In this document: piece after piece, positions 52,528-61,913 of the stretch
Position numbering within the stretch: position 1 is the stretch's first letter
How the letters are laid out: every line of letters starts with the position of its first letter
Assembly (NCBI RefSeq): GCF_000758165.1
Contig: NZ_JNUP01000066.1
Coordinates: 1 to 64,000, forward strand
DNA: 64,000 nucleotides
Direction: 5' to 3'
Source: Spirochaeta lutea
GTDB lineage: Bacteria > Spirochaetota > Spirochaetia > DSM-27196 > Salinispiraceae
The notes under the pieces: generated by a model
What the model was told of the DNA's origin: nothing
What the model saw: the letters and a program-made list of their open reading frames with translations, nothing else
Database searches by the model: none
Position numbers and translations under genes: made by a program

Positions 52528-53496
52528 CTATTCCCCGGGCAGAAGCTGTGTTACCCGCCAGGAGGGCAGGTTCCCTCGCAGCAGGATTTGGTCACCTTCT
52601 TTCCAGATTGCATAGTACGTATCGTCTTCAAGAGTGTAGACCTCTAAGGTTCTCCTCGTTCCGGATTGCAGGGTCATGGTGATTTGCAGCATTGGAGCAT
52701 CTCCCAGGATCTGGGCCCCAAGATCACCGGTGTCCAGCCCGGATAGTTCCAGGGTGGTCAAACCTGAAACGTACGACTCCAGTGACCCGCCGAAGGGATC
52801 CTGTTCGGTAGAGATCTCCCAGCCCTCGGCGGCATGGGTAAGTATCCGATCGTCCTGACCCGGAATCTGAATCTTCACCTGATACACATCCTGGGCGGTT
52901 ATGCCTTGGGGCCAGAGACGCAGCTCGGTCCAGTAGGCCAGATCCTGATTAATATAAAAATCCGCCTCGGAACCCGTGGTGAATACCCGGGGATCGGCAT
53001 CGGTACGCACAAACACGCCGTTTCCGCCGGGGGTGTATTTGCCGTAGTAGAGTACCCGGACCGGGGGTGAATCGGTGTCCAGACGAAGGGTGATAACCCT
53101 TGCAGATGCCTCATCCAAGTCGTAGGCCCCGTAGGAATCCTGGGAAGAAGTAACCAGGGTTTTCCCCTCAAGCTGCCCCAGACTCTCAAGAAAATCCCGG
53201 ACCCGCTGGGATCGGGAATCATACCAAGCACCGTCGGGGTACCTGACCTGCCATTGATCTTCACCGGTGCGCCGAAGCGCAAGGGAATCACCGGATGGAG
53301 AACCTGGGTCATCCAGGGAGATAGCGCCGATATTTTGAATAGCCTCGATCTCCAGGATGGATGGTTTGCCCTGGGACCGGGTGGTCAAATTCCGGTATAG
53401 AGAAATACTCAGTATGGCAGCCAGGAGAACCACCCCAAGTAGGATGTATATGCCTAATAGTTTTTTTTCACCCGTGGTGAACCTCATGCTTCTCAT
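52528..53496 (-). CDS. DUF4340-like membrane-anchored protein (322 aa)
   Basis: An N-terminal membrane helix (LLGIYILLGVVLLAAILSISLY) is followed by a strand-rich extracytoplasmic part with repeated SALxxGSR-type units (RLDTDSPPVRVLYYGKYTPGGNGVFVRTD), typical of DUF4340 proteins encoded next to Gld-like ABC systems. No lipobox. The start overlaps the GldG-like stop by ATGA, so it is the last gene of the exporter operon. Its role in the complex is unknown; an accessory envelope subunit is likely. Confidence 0.85.
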   Translation of the reverse strand: MRSMRFTTGEKKLLGIYILLGVVLLAAILSISLYRNLTTRSQGKPSILEIEAIQNIGAISLDDPGSPSGDSLALRRTGEDQWQVRYPDGAWYDSRSQRVRDFLESLGQLEGKTLVTSSQDSYGAYDLDEASARVITLRLDTDSPPVRVLYYGKYTPGGNGVFVRTDADPRVFTTGSEADFYINQDLAYWTELRLWPQGITAQDVYQVKIQIPGQDDRILTHAAEGWEISTEQDPFGGSLESYVSGLTTLELSGLDTGDLGAQILGDAPMLQITMTLQSGTRRTLEVYTLEDDTYYAIWKEGDQILLRGNLPSWRVTQLLPGE

Positions 53497-55073
53497 TGGT
53501 TTGCCCTCCTTCGACGGGAAATAAATCGGATGATCCCGAGAATGAGCAGAATCAGAGGGGCTGCACCGATTCCCAGGGTTTTTGCCCAGTTCATGGATGC
53601 GGACCGGAGTTCAGGGTCCTGGATGGCATCGAGCCGGGTATTCCGAATCTGCCTGGTCCGGAGATTCAGCATCTCCTCATCGTGTCCCAGCCACTCAAAG
53701 GCCGACAGTGCAAACTGAAGGTTCTGGGTGGAGCGGTGGATTTGAATCAAACTGGTAAGAAAATCCCCATCTCCAACCACTACCAGCCGGGCGTTATCCG
53801 TCGAACCTCGATGGGAGGGGTTTTCGCCCCTGGGATCACCGGGGAAGTAGGATGATACCCCTCCGGTTAACACCCCGGCTAATACCTGCTGTTGTTCCTG
53901 GAAGGTTGAGCTGAGATACCCAACCTGAACCGGATTCGTCTGAACGGGCTGGTCCATGAGTGCGGTCCGGTCGCTGGAGAACACCAGGGGCTCAAAGGAT
54001 CCATCAGGGTTCTTCTGTGAATCGAAGCTGATGGGGCTTGCCCAGAAAAGATCCAGACCGGCAAACCTGGCGGTAATAGGATGGTCCGGGGCGCCTTGGG
54101 TGGTTTGGACCCAGAGGGGGTATGCTTCATAGGTATTTATACGCATAGCTCCCTGCACCTGCTGGACGGGTATGGGGAGATTCGAACGGTCCAGAACCCA
54201 CTGGGGCGACACTTCGATTCCGTAGGAACCCAGAATTTGAAAAACCGGGGCATCGCTTCCATCCTCGGGCTGAAGATTCGACTCCAGATTTACCGAGATG
54301 GGATCCACGGCCCAAAATACGCCCTTTCCTGCCATAACAAACTGATCGATCTGATACAGGGCCCCCTGATCGAACCCTGCACCGCCCAATACAAAGAGTG
54401 CATCCAGAGTTTCCGGGATACGCTCCCCCGGAGTGAGGCTACGAACCTCGGCGATCCGAGAGAGCTCCTGATACAGATATCCGAACTCCTCCTCGGCCAT
54501 GGCGGGTTGTCCGTCGGTGAGAATCCCAACGCTGCGTTTCTGTCCCCGGGTGAGATCCCGGATGGCGGTGGTGACCTGGTATTCCAGGGAACCGGGATCA
54601 GCAATGGCAGGAATGAGACTCTGCTGGTCCCGGTAGGAAATAATAATACCGGTGTACACCTGGGCCACCCGCTGTTCGTTTTCTTCGATGACCTGGTATT
54701 GCTGGGGCTGGATTCCCAGCTGCTCGGGACTGCTGAATTCCTGGTCTTCTTCCGGATCGACTACCCGGAGATTAAGCCGAGTACCGCCATAGCGCCCGTA
54801 CTCCTGAAGAATATCGATGATATGCTGAATTTCCGGGATTTCACGGGTCAGACGCCCTGAAACCACATAGGTAATTGATACCGGGTCTTCGAGCTCCTGA
54901 AAAAGATTCCTGGAAACCTTGGAAATGGTGAACACCTTATCCTCGGTAGTGTCTGCCCGGAACCGTACCAGACCCGATAAAATCACCAGCAATAAAAAAA
55001 TAACCAAGGGCAGGATGGTAAATAGCCAGGTTTTGCCCCTGGTAGGACCTACAATACGTGTTTCATGGGACAT
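53493..55073 (-). CDS. GldG-like ABC-transport associated protein (526 aa)
   Basis: N-terminal and C-terminal membrane helices (FTILPLVIFLLLVILSGLV and TLGIGAAPLILLILGIIRFI) flank a large extracytoplasmic region of the GldG/ABC_transp_aux family: DKVFTISKVSRNLFQEL near the start, then VGILTDGQ, LDALFVLGG and VVVGDGDFL blocks. In Flavobacterium, GldA, GldF and GldG form an ABC exporter linked to gliding, but homologues in non-gliding bacteria, including spirochaetes, have unclear substrates. It starts 3 bp after the permease stop and overlaps the DUF4340 gene. Confidence 0.88.
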   Translation of the reverse strand: MSHETRIVGPTRGKTWLFTILPLVIFLLLVILSGLVRFRADTTEDKVFTISKVSRNLFQELEDPVSITYVVSGRLTREIPEIQHIIDILQEYGRYGGTRLNLRVVDPEEDQEFSSPEQLGIQPQQYQVIEENEQRVAQVYTGIIISYRDQQSLIPAIADPGSLEYQVTTAIRDLTRGQKRSVGILTDGQPAMAEEEFGYLYQELSRIAEVRSLTPGERIPETLDALFVLGGAGFDQGALYQIDQFVMAGKGVFWAVDPISVNLESNLQPEDGSDAPVFQILGSYGIEVSPQWVLDRSNLPIPVQQVQGAMRINTYEAYPLWVQTTQGAPDHPITARFAGLDLFWASPISFDSQKNPDGSFEPLVFSSDRTALMDQPVQTNPVQVGYLSSTFQEQQQVLAGVLTGGVSSYFPGDPRGENPSHRGSTDNARLVVVGDGDFLTSLIQIHRSTQNLQFALSAFEWLGHDEEMLNLRTRQIRNTRLDAIQDPELRSASMNWAKTLGIGAAPLILLILGIIRFISRRRRANQ

Positions 55074-55076
55074 AGG

Positions 55077-55913
55077 TTACCTCCATTTCCGAAGCAGCAG
55101 CGTCCGAGCGTTGATAAACAAAAAGAGCCAAATCACCCCCAGGAAAAAGAACAGGTCCTGGCTGTCTATGATTCCCTTGGCAAAATCCTCGAAATGGAAC
55201 CCCAGGGAAAGGGCGGCCATGATGCGCTGGAAAAACAGGGGTGCGGCGCTACCCCGAACGAAGCCCTCCGCGATGGTTACCAGCAGGAGCACCCCAGCGG
55301 TGGAGATGAAGGCCGAGACCTGGTTCCGGGTGAACAGGGAAATGCTCTGTCCCAGAGCAAGACCCGCAGCCCCCAGAAGAAAAATCCCCACATACTGACT
55401 GACGATTGGTCCGGGATCAAAATCGCCGAAGGGTAATACCGCCGCCACCGTCGGAAGGGTTCCAACCAGGATGATGGCCAGTAAAATCAGGTTGGCAATA
55501 AACTTTCCTAATACCAGATCCCATTCCCGGGCGGGAAGGGTTACCATGAGCTCCAGGGTTCCCTGGCGGGTTTCTTCGGCCCAGGAACGCATGGTAAGGG
55601 AAGGAATCAGCACGATGAATACAAAGGGGAAAATGGAGAAATAGCTGCGCAGACTTGCCGTATCCCTGGCGAAGAAGTCCTGGATGGTAAAAAACCAGAC
55701 ACTGGTGAACAGAAGGAAAAAGAGAGCAACAATATAGGCGATGGGCGAATTAAAGCCGGACCGCAGCTCCCGGTGAACCAGTGCCCAAAAGGGATTTCCG
55801 CGGCGGCGCGCTGGCTTGCCGGTTGGACGATTAGGATGTTCTACATCCGAGGATTTCCCGGTTGAATCGGGATCCTGGATTGAATCGACGGGTGTTGTGG
55901 TTGACTTAGACAT
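55077..55913 (-). CDS. ABC-2 type permease, GldF-like (278 aa)
   Basis: About six membrane helices beginning near residue 55 (FWALVHRELRSGFNSPIAYIVALFFLL), with the ABC-2 motif MRSWAEETRQGTLELMVTLPAREWDLVLGKFIA. ATG 55913 is preceded by AAGGAGG and is preferred to the in-frame codon at 55994. It overlaps the ATPase gene by 8 bp. A ~45-residue polar, Pro/Arg-rich N-terminal tail is longer than in many GldF proteins. Confidence 0.92.
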   Translation of the reverse strand: MSKSTTTPVDSIQDPDSTGKSSDVEHPNRPTGKPARRRGNPFWALVHRELRSGFNSPIAYIVALFFLLFTSVWFFTIQDFFARDTASLRSYFSIFPFVFIVLIPSLTMRSWAEETRQGTLELMVTLPAREWDLVLGKFIANLILLAIILVGTLPTVAAVLPFGDFDPGPIVSQYVGIFLLGAAGLALGQSISLFTRNQVSAFISTAGVLLLVTIAEGFVRGSAAPLFFQRIMAALSLGFHFEDFAKGIIDSQDLFFFLGVIWLFLFINARTLLLRKWR

Positions 55914-56922
55914 TGAGATCCTCCTTCCTCGGGGTATCGTTTCCTGGATTATCATGGGGATCCTGGGTCGTGAGCTGTTTGAACAGATCCTCAAGGCCTG
56001 CAGTGACGGGTTTCAGGGCAGAAAGCTCGATACCATGAGAAGCTGCCCATTGGAAGAGCTGAAGCCCCGCTTCGTCGCTGGTCATGGATGCAGGTAATAC
56101 AACCTGGAGGTTGATCCATTCTTGGGGTGATTCCACCGTCCCCTGCTCCTGATCCTCAATCCGGGAACCTACAAGGCCGGATACCGCCTTGATGGCAGGG
56201 GTGATGCCCCCGATCCCCTCAGGATGCCGAATCCGCAGGGCAAAGACCCAGTCTCCCTTCAGTTCACGGGCAATCGCCTGGGGAGTGCCCGAGGCAGCAA
56301 CCCTTCCGCGGTTCAGGATAATGACCCGGTCGCAGAGGGCCTCCACCTCTTGAAGGATGTGGGTTGATAGGATGATGCTCTTATTCTTACCAAGCTCCCG
56401 GATGAGGGTCCGGATTTCCTGAATTTGATTCGGGTCCAGCCCTGTGGTCGGCTCGTCCAGAATCAATACATCCGGATCGTGCATAATAGCCTGGGCCAGT
56501 GCAACCCGCTGCCGGTAGCCCTTGGAGAGCTCCTGAATCGGCCGCCACAGTACATCCAGTATGCCGCAGCGCCGGGCCGCAGTCTCAATGGCCTGTACCC
56601 TGGACTCGGCGGCCAGCCGGGTTTCAGCAATAAACTCCAGGTACTCATGAACCGTAAGTTCGGTGTACACCGGGGCATTCTCGGGCAGATATCCGATCCG
56701 GGCCTTGCACTCCAGGGGGTTCTCGGAGATCGGAACCCCGTCCAGGGTCACTGATCCCGAGCTTTGGTAATGGTACCCGGTCAGAACCTTCATGATGGTG
56801 GTTTTTCCGGCCCCGTTGGGACCCAAGAGCCCAAGGATTTCTCCGGGACGCAGATCAAAATCCACCCTGTCTACGGCCGTCACCGAGCCGTAGGACTTGG
56901 AGAGTTGTGAGACGCTTATCAT
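55906..56922 (-). CDS. ABC transporter ATPase, GldA-like (338 aa)
   Basis: Energises the exporter with the adjacent permease and GldG-like subunit. Walker A is GPNGAGKTT, the signature is LSKGYRQRV, Walker B is VLILDEPTTGLD and the H-loop is in STHILQEVEALCD. A C-terminal ~90-residue extension follows the nucleotide-binding domain, as in GldA and other ABC-2 ATPases. GGAG lies nine bases before ATG 56922, which lies 6 bp after the RNase Z stop. Confidence 0.95.
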   Translation of the reverse strand: MISVSQLSKSYGSVTAVDRVDFDLRPGEILGLLGPNGAGKTTIMKVLTGYHYQSSGSVTLDGVPISENPLECKARIGYLPENAPVYTELTVHEYLEFIAETRLAAESRVQAIETAARRCGILDVLWRPIQELSKGYRQRVALAQAIMHDPDVLILDEPTTGLDPNQIQEIRTLIRELGKNKSIILSTHILQEVEALCDRVIILNRGRVAASGTPQAIARELKGDWVFALRIRHPEGIGGITPAIKAVSGLVGSRIEDQEQGTVESPQEWINLQVVLPASMTSDEAGLQLFQWAASHGIELSALKPVTAGLEDLFKQLTTQDPHDNPGNDTPRKEDLNV

Positions 56923-56928
56923 ACAAGT

Positions 56929-57867
56929 CTACTCCTCGTAGGGTATGGTGTAGGTGTGCCGGTCTCGAGTGAGTACCGTCATGGGAAATTCCTCCCGAGC
57001 CTGATCCAAGAGGATGTTTAGATCGTGGTCGGTGTACCGGGGGCTGTAGTGCAGAAGCCCCATATTCTTTACACCACCGGCCTGGCGGGCGAGTTTGCCT
57101 GCCTGCCGGGAGGTCATGTGCCGTTTTTCCCTGGCGGTTTCGGTATGCTCATCGGAGAACATTCCTTCACAAAAAAGGAAGTCCGACCCGGCTACCTCTT
57201 CTGATATAGACTCCAGAGGAAGGGTATCGGTTACATAGGAAATTTTCCGGCCCTTCCTGGCGGGACCCAGTACCTGGCTCGGTTGGACCCGGCGGCCGTC
57301 CTCCAGTTGAACATCCTCGCCTCGCTGCAGAACCGACCACATGGGTCCCCGGGGCACACCAAGCTCTTGGGCGGCAGCGGGATCGAAGACCCCGGGACGC
57401 GGATCCTCAACAAAGCTGTAGCCCACGCAGGTTCGGGAATGGGACAGGGGAAAGGAACGCACCCGGTATCCCGGACCGGAGAACACTGTTTGCGGAACCG
57501 ATGGATCCTCAATCTCCTGGACGATGATACGGTAATTTATGTGCATCTCCAGGGTTTTCCGGTTCGCATCAATGTATTCAGCGATCCGGGGAGGACCGAT
57601 GACATAGAGGGGATCCTCCCGGTCAACCTGGCTCGAAAGCATGAGCATACCCGGCAGACCGGTTACATGGTCTGCATGGGTATGAGAAATAAAAATGGCA
57701 TTGATTTTTTTCCAACGGAGATTAAGGCGCCGAAGGCTCACCTGGGTTCCCTCTCCACAATCAAACAGGAAGAGGTCACCCTCACGACGAAGTAACACGG
57801 AGGTAAGATGCCGCCTGGGAAGGGGCATACTACCTCCGCAGCCAAGTACAAAGGTTTCCATAGTCAT
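56929..57867 (-). CDS. rnz: Ribonuclease Z (312 aa)
   Basis: Endonuclease that trims tRNA 3' trailers, needed here since the window tRNA lacks an encoded CCA. Metallo-beta-lactamase fold with the HTHADH motif (SHTHADHVTGLPG), downstream SYVTDT with catalytic Asp/His, and HMTSRQAGKLA (AxDHxGH-type region) and LLHYSPRYTD. Two ATG codons (57867, 57861) compete; neither has an SD. It lies 25 bp after fabV and immediately before the ABC operon. Confidence 0.93.
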   Translation of the reverse strand: MTMETFVLGCGGSMPLPRRHLTSVLLRREGDLFLFDCGEGTQVSLRRLNLRWKKINAIFISHTHADHVTGLPGMLMLSSQVDREDPLYVIGPPRIAEYIDANRKTLEMHINYRIIVQEIEDPSVPQTVFSGPGYRVRSFPLSHSRTCVGYSFVEDPRPGVFDPAAAQELGVPRGPMWSVLQRGEDVQLEDGRRVQPSQVLGPARKGRKISYVTDTLPLESISEEVAGSDFLFCEGMFSDEHTETAREKRHMTSRQAGKLARQAGGVKNMGLLHYSPRYTDHDLNILLDQAREEFPMTVLTRDRHTYTIPYEE

Positions 57868-57892
57868 AATATGACCGGATCATAGCATAAAA

Positions 57893-59065
57893 CTAGAGTA
57901 CTGTGGAGACATCCTCATCGTAATTAACGTCCGCCCGGCCGAAGCCGTGAATCGCCAAAAAGTCTTGGTTGTACCCCTCCAGATCTCCCAGTTCCCGGAT
58001 AGATTCGCTGGTCACCTGAGGCCAGAGTTCGTTTACCCGGTCCTGGACATCTTGTCTCATCTCCCAATCATCCATGCGGATTCTGCCCTCTTCATCCACC
58101 GGCACCGGCTTTTTACCCAGACGGTCCCGGAACAACCGATCCATCTGCTCGATGCAGCCCTCATGAATTCCCTTTTCCTTCATCACCTTGAACAGGAGAG
58201 CTAAATACAGGGGTACTACCGGAATAACCGCGCTTGCCCGGGTCACCAGGGCCTTGTTCACCGAGACGTAGGCCTCGCCCTGAATATCTGACAGGGTTTG
58301 GGTGATTTCCCCGGCGGACCGTTCCAGATGCTCCTTGGCCTTACCAATGGTTCCATCCCGGTACACCGCCCGGGTTACCTCCGGACCAATGTAGCTGTAG
58401 GCTACCGTCCGGACACCCTTCGCCAGGACACCGGCCTGCTTCAGGGCCGACATCCAAAGAATCCAGTCCTCTCCGCCCATTACCTTGACGGTCTGCTCCA
58501 CCTCTTCGTCGCTGGCGGGCTCGATGGAAAACTCTTTTATCTCCCCGGTTTGGGGGTTGATGGACTTTGCGCTGAAGGCAGAACCAATGGGCTTCAACAC
58601 CGATCGGTACACGTCCCCGCTCTGGGGGTCGGTACGTACCGGACTTGCCAGGGAGTACACCACCAGGTCAACATCACCTAAATCATCCTTGATGGTCTGG
58701 ATGACCTGTTGCTTCATTTCATTACTAAAGGCATCGCCGTTGAGGCTCTTGGCGTACAACCCAGCCTTCGCAGCTTCCTGCTCATAGCTGGCCGTATTAT
58801 ACCACCCCATGGTGCCGGGACGTTTCTCCGATGGCTCCTTTTCAAAACTGACGGAAAGGGTCTTAGCCCCGGATCCGAAGCCGGCAACGATCCTACTGGC
58901 AAGACCGTATCCTGTGGAACCGCCGATAATCAGAGCCCTCTTGGGCCCGTTCTCCACCGGTCCCTGCCGCTGTACATAGGCAATCTGATCAAGAACATCC
59001 CGCCGGCATCCTTCGGGATGGGCGTTCATACAAATATTGTTTCGAATCATAGGTTTTATAATCAT
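57893..59065 (-). CDS. fabV: Trans-2-enoyl-CoA/ACP reductase FabV (390 aa)
   Basis: NAD(P)H-dependent reductase of the last step in fatty-acid elongation or of crotonyl-CoA reduction. The nucleotide-binding GGSTGYGLASRI and the catalytic Y-x8-K motif (YRDGTIGKAK) are intact. The length of about 390 aa and the sequence match the FabV/Ter family, well known in Treponema denticola. The strong SD AAGGAG precedes the ATG. A TTGAATA-T-TATTCAA palindrome lies just upstream of the start and may be an operator. Confidence 0.95.
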   Translation of the reverse strand: MIIKPMIRNNICMNAHPEGCRRDVLDQIAYVQRQGPVENGPKRALIIGGSTGYGLASRIVAGFGSGAKTLSVSFEKEPSEKRPGTMGWYNTASYEQEAAKAGLYAKSLNGDAFSNEMKQQVIQTIKDDLGDVDLVVYSLASPVRTDPQSGDVYRSVLKPIGSAFSAKSINPQTGEIKEFSIEPASDEEVEQTVKVMGGEDWILWMSALKQAGVLAKGVRTVAYSYIGPEVTRAVYRDGTIGKAKEHLERSAGEITQTLSDIQGEAYVSVNKALVTRASAVIPVVPLYLALLFKVMKEKGIHEGCIEQMDRLFRDRLGKKPVPVDEEGRIRMDDWEMRQDVQDRVNELWPQVTSESIRELGDLEGYNQDFLAIHGFGRADVNYDEDVSTVL

Positions 59066-59111
59066 TGATTTCTCCTTCTTACCCTGAGGTTACACAGAAC
59101 CTACAGAATAA

Positions 59112-59126
59112 TTGAATATTATTCAA
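59112..59126. promoter_or_regulatory. Palindrome upstream of fabV (possible operator)
   Basis: TTGAATATTATTCAA is a 15-bp perfect palindrome with a single central base, 46 bp upstream of the fabV ATG and in the region where a promoter is expected. It resembles operators of dimeric repressors in general. The cognate regulator is not in the window. Confidence 0.4.
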
Positions 59127-59179
59127 GAATCCTTACCCCCAAGCCGTGATCTCCCGGCGCTATTGGAAGGCTCCCCTGA

Positions 59180-59209
59180 TTGGCAACCCCGGGAGTTACA
59201 TGGTACATT
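59180..59209 (+). promoter_or_regulatory. Leaderless promoter for hisD
   Basis: TTGGCA (59180-59185), 18-bp spacer, TACATT (59204-59209), 6 bp to ATG 59216. No SD precedes the ATG. Confidence 0.6.
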
Positions 59210-59215
59210 TCTGCC

Positions 59216-60541
59216 ATGAAGAGCCTGAGCATACCGGTATTTACCTGGAACACCCTTTCCCAGGAAGAAAAGTCTACCCTGCTAACCCGGTCCGAAGAGG
59301 ATATCCGGGAGGTGCAGGATTCAGTTCGGTCCATTATTGAAGATGTAAAACAACGCGGCGATGAGGCAATCCGGGAATACACCGCCCGGTTCGACAAGGC
59401 CGAGTTTCCCCATAAACCCCTTCAGGTTACCGAAGACGAGATAGATGAGGCTGTTAGGACTCTGGACCCGAAAATTGCCCGGGCTCTGGATTATGCCATG
59501 GAGAATGTTACCCGGTTTCACCAGGCCCAGGTACCCGCTGCCATGGATATGCACCAGATACGCCCGGGGATCTGGGCCGGGGAGCGGGCTACACCCATTG
59601 ACAGCGTGGGATTATACATTCCCCGGGGCAGGGGCAGCTTTCCTTCCATGCTCTACATGCTCGCCATCCCGGCAAAACTAGCCGGCGTGCCCAACATCTC
59701 CATCGTCACCCCTCCCGGACCCGACGGAACGGTGGACCCCGCCTGCCTCTACGCAGCCCGTTCTATCGGCGTTTCCACCGTATACCGGGTAGGAGGCGCC
59801 CAGGCTATAGCAGCCCTGGCATTCGGAACCCCGAGCATCAGGCCCTGCCTGAAGGTCCTCGGACCGGGAAGCATGTATGTTACCGCAGCGAAACGGCTGC
59901 TCTCGGGAACCATAGACCCGGGCCTTCCCGCAGGCCCCTCGGAGTCCATCCTCTGGGCGGACGCAAGCCAAAACACCCAGGACGACATTACCCGGATTTG
60001 TCTAGACCTGCTTATTGAAGCGGAACACGGAGCAGACAGTTCGGCCCTGCTGGTGACGGATGATCAAACCCTGGCAAGACGCGTCGCCGAAACCCTGCCT
60101 GCATTAATCGAAAATACCCCCGAGCCCCGGCGAGAATTTCTCAAAAAGGTATTCTCAGGGTACGGCGGCATTATTCTCGGGCAGAACGAGGCCCAGGCTG
60201 CCGACATCATTAACCAGTTCGCCCCGGAGCACCTCTCCATCCAGACCCGGGAACCCGTGGACTCCGTCGCCCTCATTAAAAACGCCGGAGAGATACTCCT
60301 GGGACCCTTCGCACCCTTCTCGGCCGCCAACTATGCCATCGGCGCAAATGCAGTCCTGCCCACCGGAGGATATGCAAAAACCTGGTCCGCCGTCTCGGTC
60401 AGAGATTTCATAAAATACAACTCCATCATCCAGATGACCCGCCGGGGTTACCAGGATCTACGGGACCATGTAATCACCCTAGCCGACTATGAGGGCTTTC
60501 CCTCCCATAGCCGGGCACTCAAGGACCGCCCTGAGGCCTAA
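59216..60541 (+). CDS. hisD: Histidinol dehydrogenase HisD (441 aa)
   Basis: Oxidises histidinol to histidine in the last two steps of histidine synthesis. Family motifs are present: GLYIPRGRG..., VGGAQAIAALAFGT, GPGSMYVT, AGPSESILWAD, AEHGADSSALLVT and the catalytic PEHLSIQ (Glu-His). ATG 59216 was chosen for family length and because the -10 ends 6 bp upstream; a TTG at 59180 would add 12 residues that overlap the -35. It heads the operon hisD-folC-NFACT gene, unusual because other his genes are absent nearby. Confidence 0.97.
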   Translation: MKSLSIPVFTWNTLSQEEKSTLLTRSEEDIREVQDSVRSIIEDVKQRGDEAIREYTARFDKAEFPHKPLQVTEDEIDEAVRTLDPKIARALDYAMENVTRFHQAQVPAAMDMHQIRPGIWAGERATPIDSVGLYIPRGRGSFPSMLYMLAIPAKLAGVPNISIVTPPGPDGTVDPACLYAARSIGVSTVYRVGGAQAIAALAFGTPSIRPCLKVLGPGSMYVTAAKRLLSGTIDPGLPAGPSESILWADASQNTQDDITRICLDLLIEAEHGADSSALLVTDDQTLARRVAETLPALIENTPEPRREFLKKVFSGYGGIILGQNEAQAADIINQFAPEHLSIQTREPVDSVALIKNAGEILLGPFAPFSAANYAIGANAVLPTGGYAKTWSAVSVRDFIKYNSIIQMTRRGYQDLRDHVITLADYEGFPSHSRALKDRPEA

Positions 60542-60557
60542 TCTGGATACGAGCCCC

Positions 60558-61913
60558 ATGAACCTCCTGGAACAGGAAATCCTCCAGGCATGTAAAACCC
60601 TGGAGGGCCTCACAAACTTTGAACGCCGCCCCGGTACGAGCCGGGAATACCGACTGGACAGAATGGCTGCAATCCTTGAAGCCTTCGGAAACCCCCAGGA
60701 CAGCCTCACAATCATCCATGTGGCAGGTTCAAAGGGCAAGGGCTCCGTGGCCAGTCTGCTGGCCGCCGGCCTGGCAGCAATGGGACACCGGGTGGGATTG
60801 TACCGCAGCCCCCATATTCTGGATTACCGGGAACGCTTCACCCTGGCCGGCACCTGGTTCCCTCCCGAGCTCTATGCCTCGGTACTGGGCCGGGTCGTTC
60901 AGGCCATCCCCCGGTTTCCCGAGCCCACTACCTTCGAGCTCCTGACCCTGGCGGGTTTCCTCCTGTTCAAGGAGGCCAGCTGCACCTGGGCCGTGGTGGA
61001 GGTAGGCCTCGGTGGGCGGCTGGATGCCACTAACCTGGTCAAGCCCCTGGCCTCGGTGATCACCACCATTGAACTGGAACATACCGATATCCTGGGTTCC
61101 ACCATTCCCGCCATCGCCCGGGAGAAGGCCGGCATCATTAAGGCTAACCGGCCGGTGTATGTTTTTCCCCAGGATTCCGAGGCGGAACTGATCTTCTCCG
61201 CCCGGGCAGGAGAACTGCATAGCCCGCTCCGGTTTCCCCTGGGCCGGGGTACCCAGGCCTTGGAAGCCATTCATACCAGGATTACCTGGCAGGGCTGTGA
61301 AATTACAGATCCGGATGCCGTATCCCTCCGTCTCCCGGTTCCCGGACGTATCCATGGGATTAATGCCCTCTTTGCCCTTCGGATTCTGGGGGATTTGCAT
61401 GCCCGGGGCCTTGTTCCCGGCTCCATGGTGCAGGCCCAACAGGGCATTGAGGATCTGCGGATACCCGGCCGTATGCAGGTTCACCCCCAGCCCTTCGGCC
61501 CTGAGGGACCGGCCCGTATTATCCTGGACGGTGCCCATACACCCTCTTCCGCCAAGATGCTTGCCGCGAATCTTCAAAACCTGGGGCTTACCCGGATTAT
61601 TCTGATCACGGGTATTGTGGAGGGAAAAAACGCAAGAGAAATCCTGGATTGCTTTACCTCCCTGGCCGGCTATGTCATTATTACACCTCCGGGGCATTTT
61701 AAGCCCAGTAATCTGCCGGCCCTGGGAGCCGTATGCGAGAAATTAGGGCTACCCTATAGCATCGAACCCCAGGCCTCCCAGGCCCTGGCAGAGGCTGCAG
61801 CCCAAGCCGGCAGGGAGGGCACTATCGTGTGTACCGGGTCCTTCTACCTTCTGGGAGAGATCCTTCCCCTTTTGCAGGAACACCCCGGGGACGCCAGGAA
61901 GGAAGCGACATGA
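60558..61913 (+). CDS. folC: Folylpolyglutamate/dihydrofolate synthase FolC (451 aa)
   Basis: Adds glutamate to (dihydro)folate. The ATP-binding VAGSKGKGSVASLLAAGL and the metal/substrate segments ELEHTDILGSTIPAIAREKAGIIK and RIILDGAHTPSSA are clear. ATG 60558 lies 16 bp after hisD; no SD is obvious. It overlaps the next gene by ATGA. Length is normal. The start at 60489 given by the longer frame overlaps hisD and is not supported. Confidence 0.95.
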   Translation: MNLLEQEILQACKTLEGLTNFERRPGTSREYRLDRMAAILEAFGNPQDSLTIIHVAGSKGKGSVASLLAAGLAAMGHRVGLYRSPHILDYRERFTLAGTWFPPELYASVLGRVVQAIPRFPEPTTFELLTLAGFLLFKEASCTWAVVEVGLGGRLDATNLVKPLASVITTIELEHTDILGSTIPAIAREKAGIIKANRPVYVFPQDSEAELIFSARAGELHSPLRFPLGRGTQALEAIHTRITWQGCEITDPDAVSLRLPVPGRIHGINALFALRILGDLHARGLVPGSMVQAQQGIEDLRIPGRMQVHPQPFGPEGPARIILDGAHTPSSAKMLAANLQNLGLTRIILITGIVEGKNAREILDCFTSLAGYVIITPPGHFKPSNLPALGAVCEKLGLPYSIEPQASQALAEAAAQAGREGTIVCTGSFYLLGEILPLLQEHPGDARKEAT

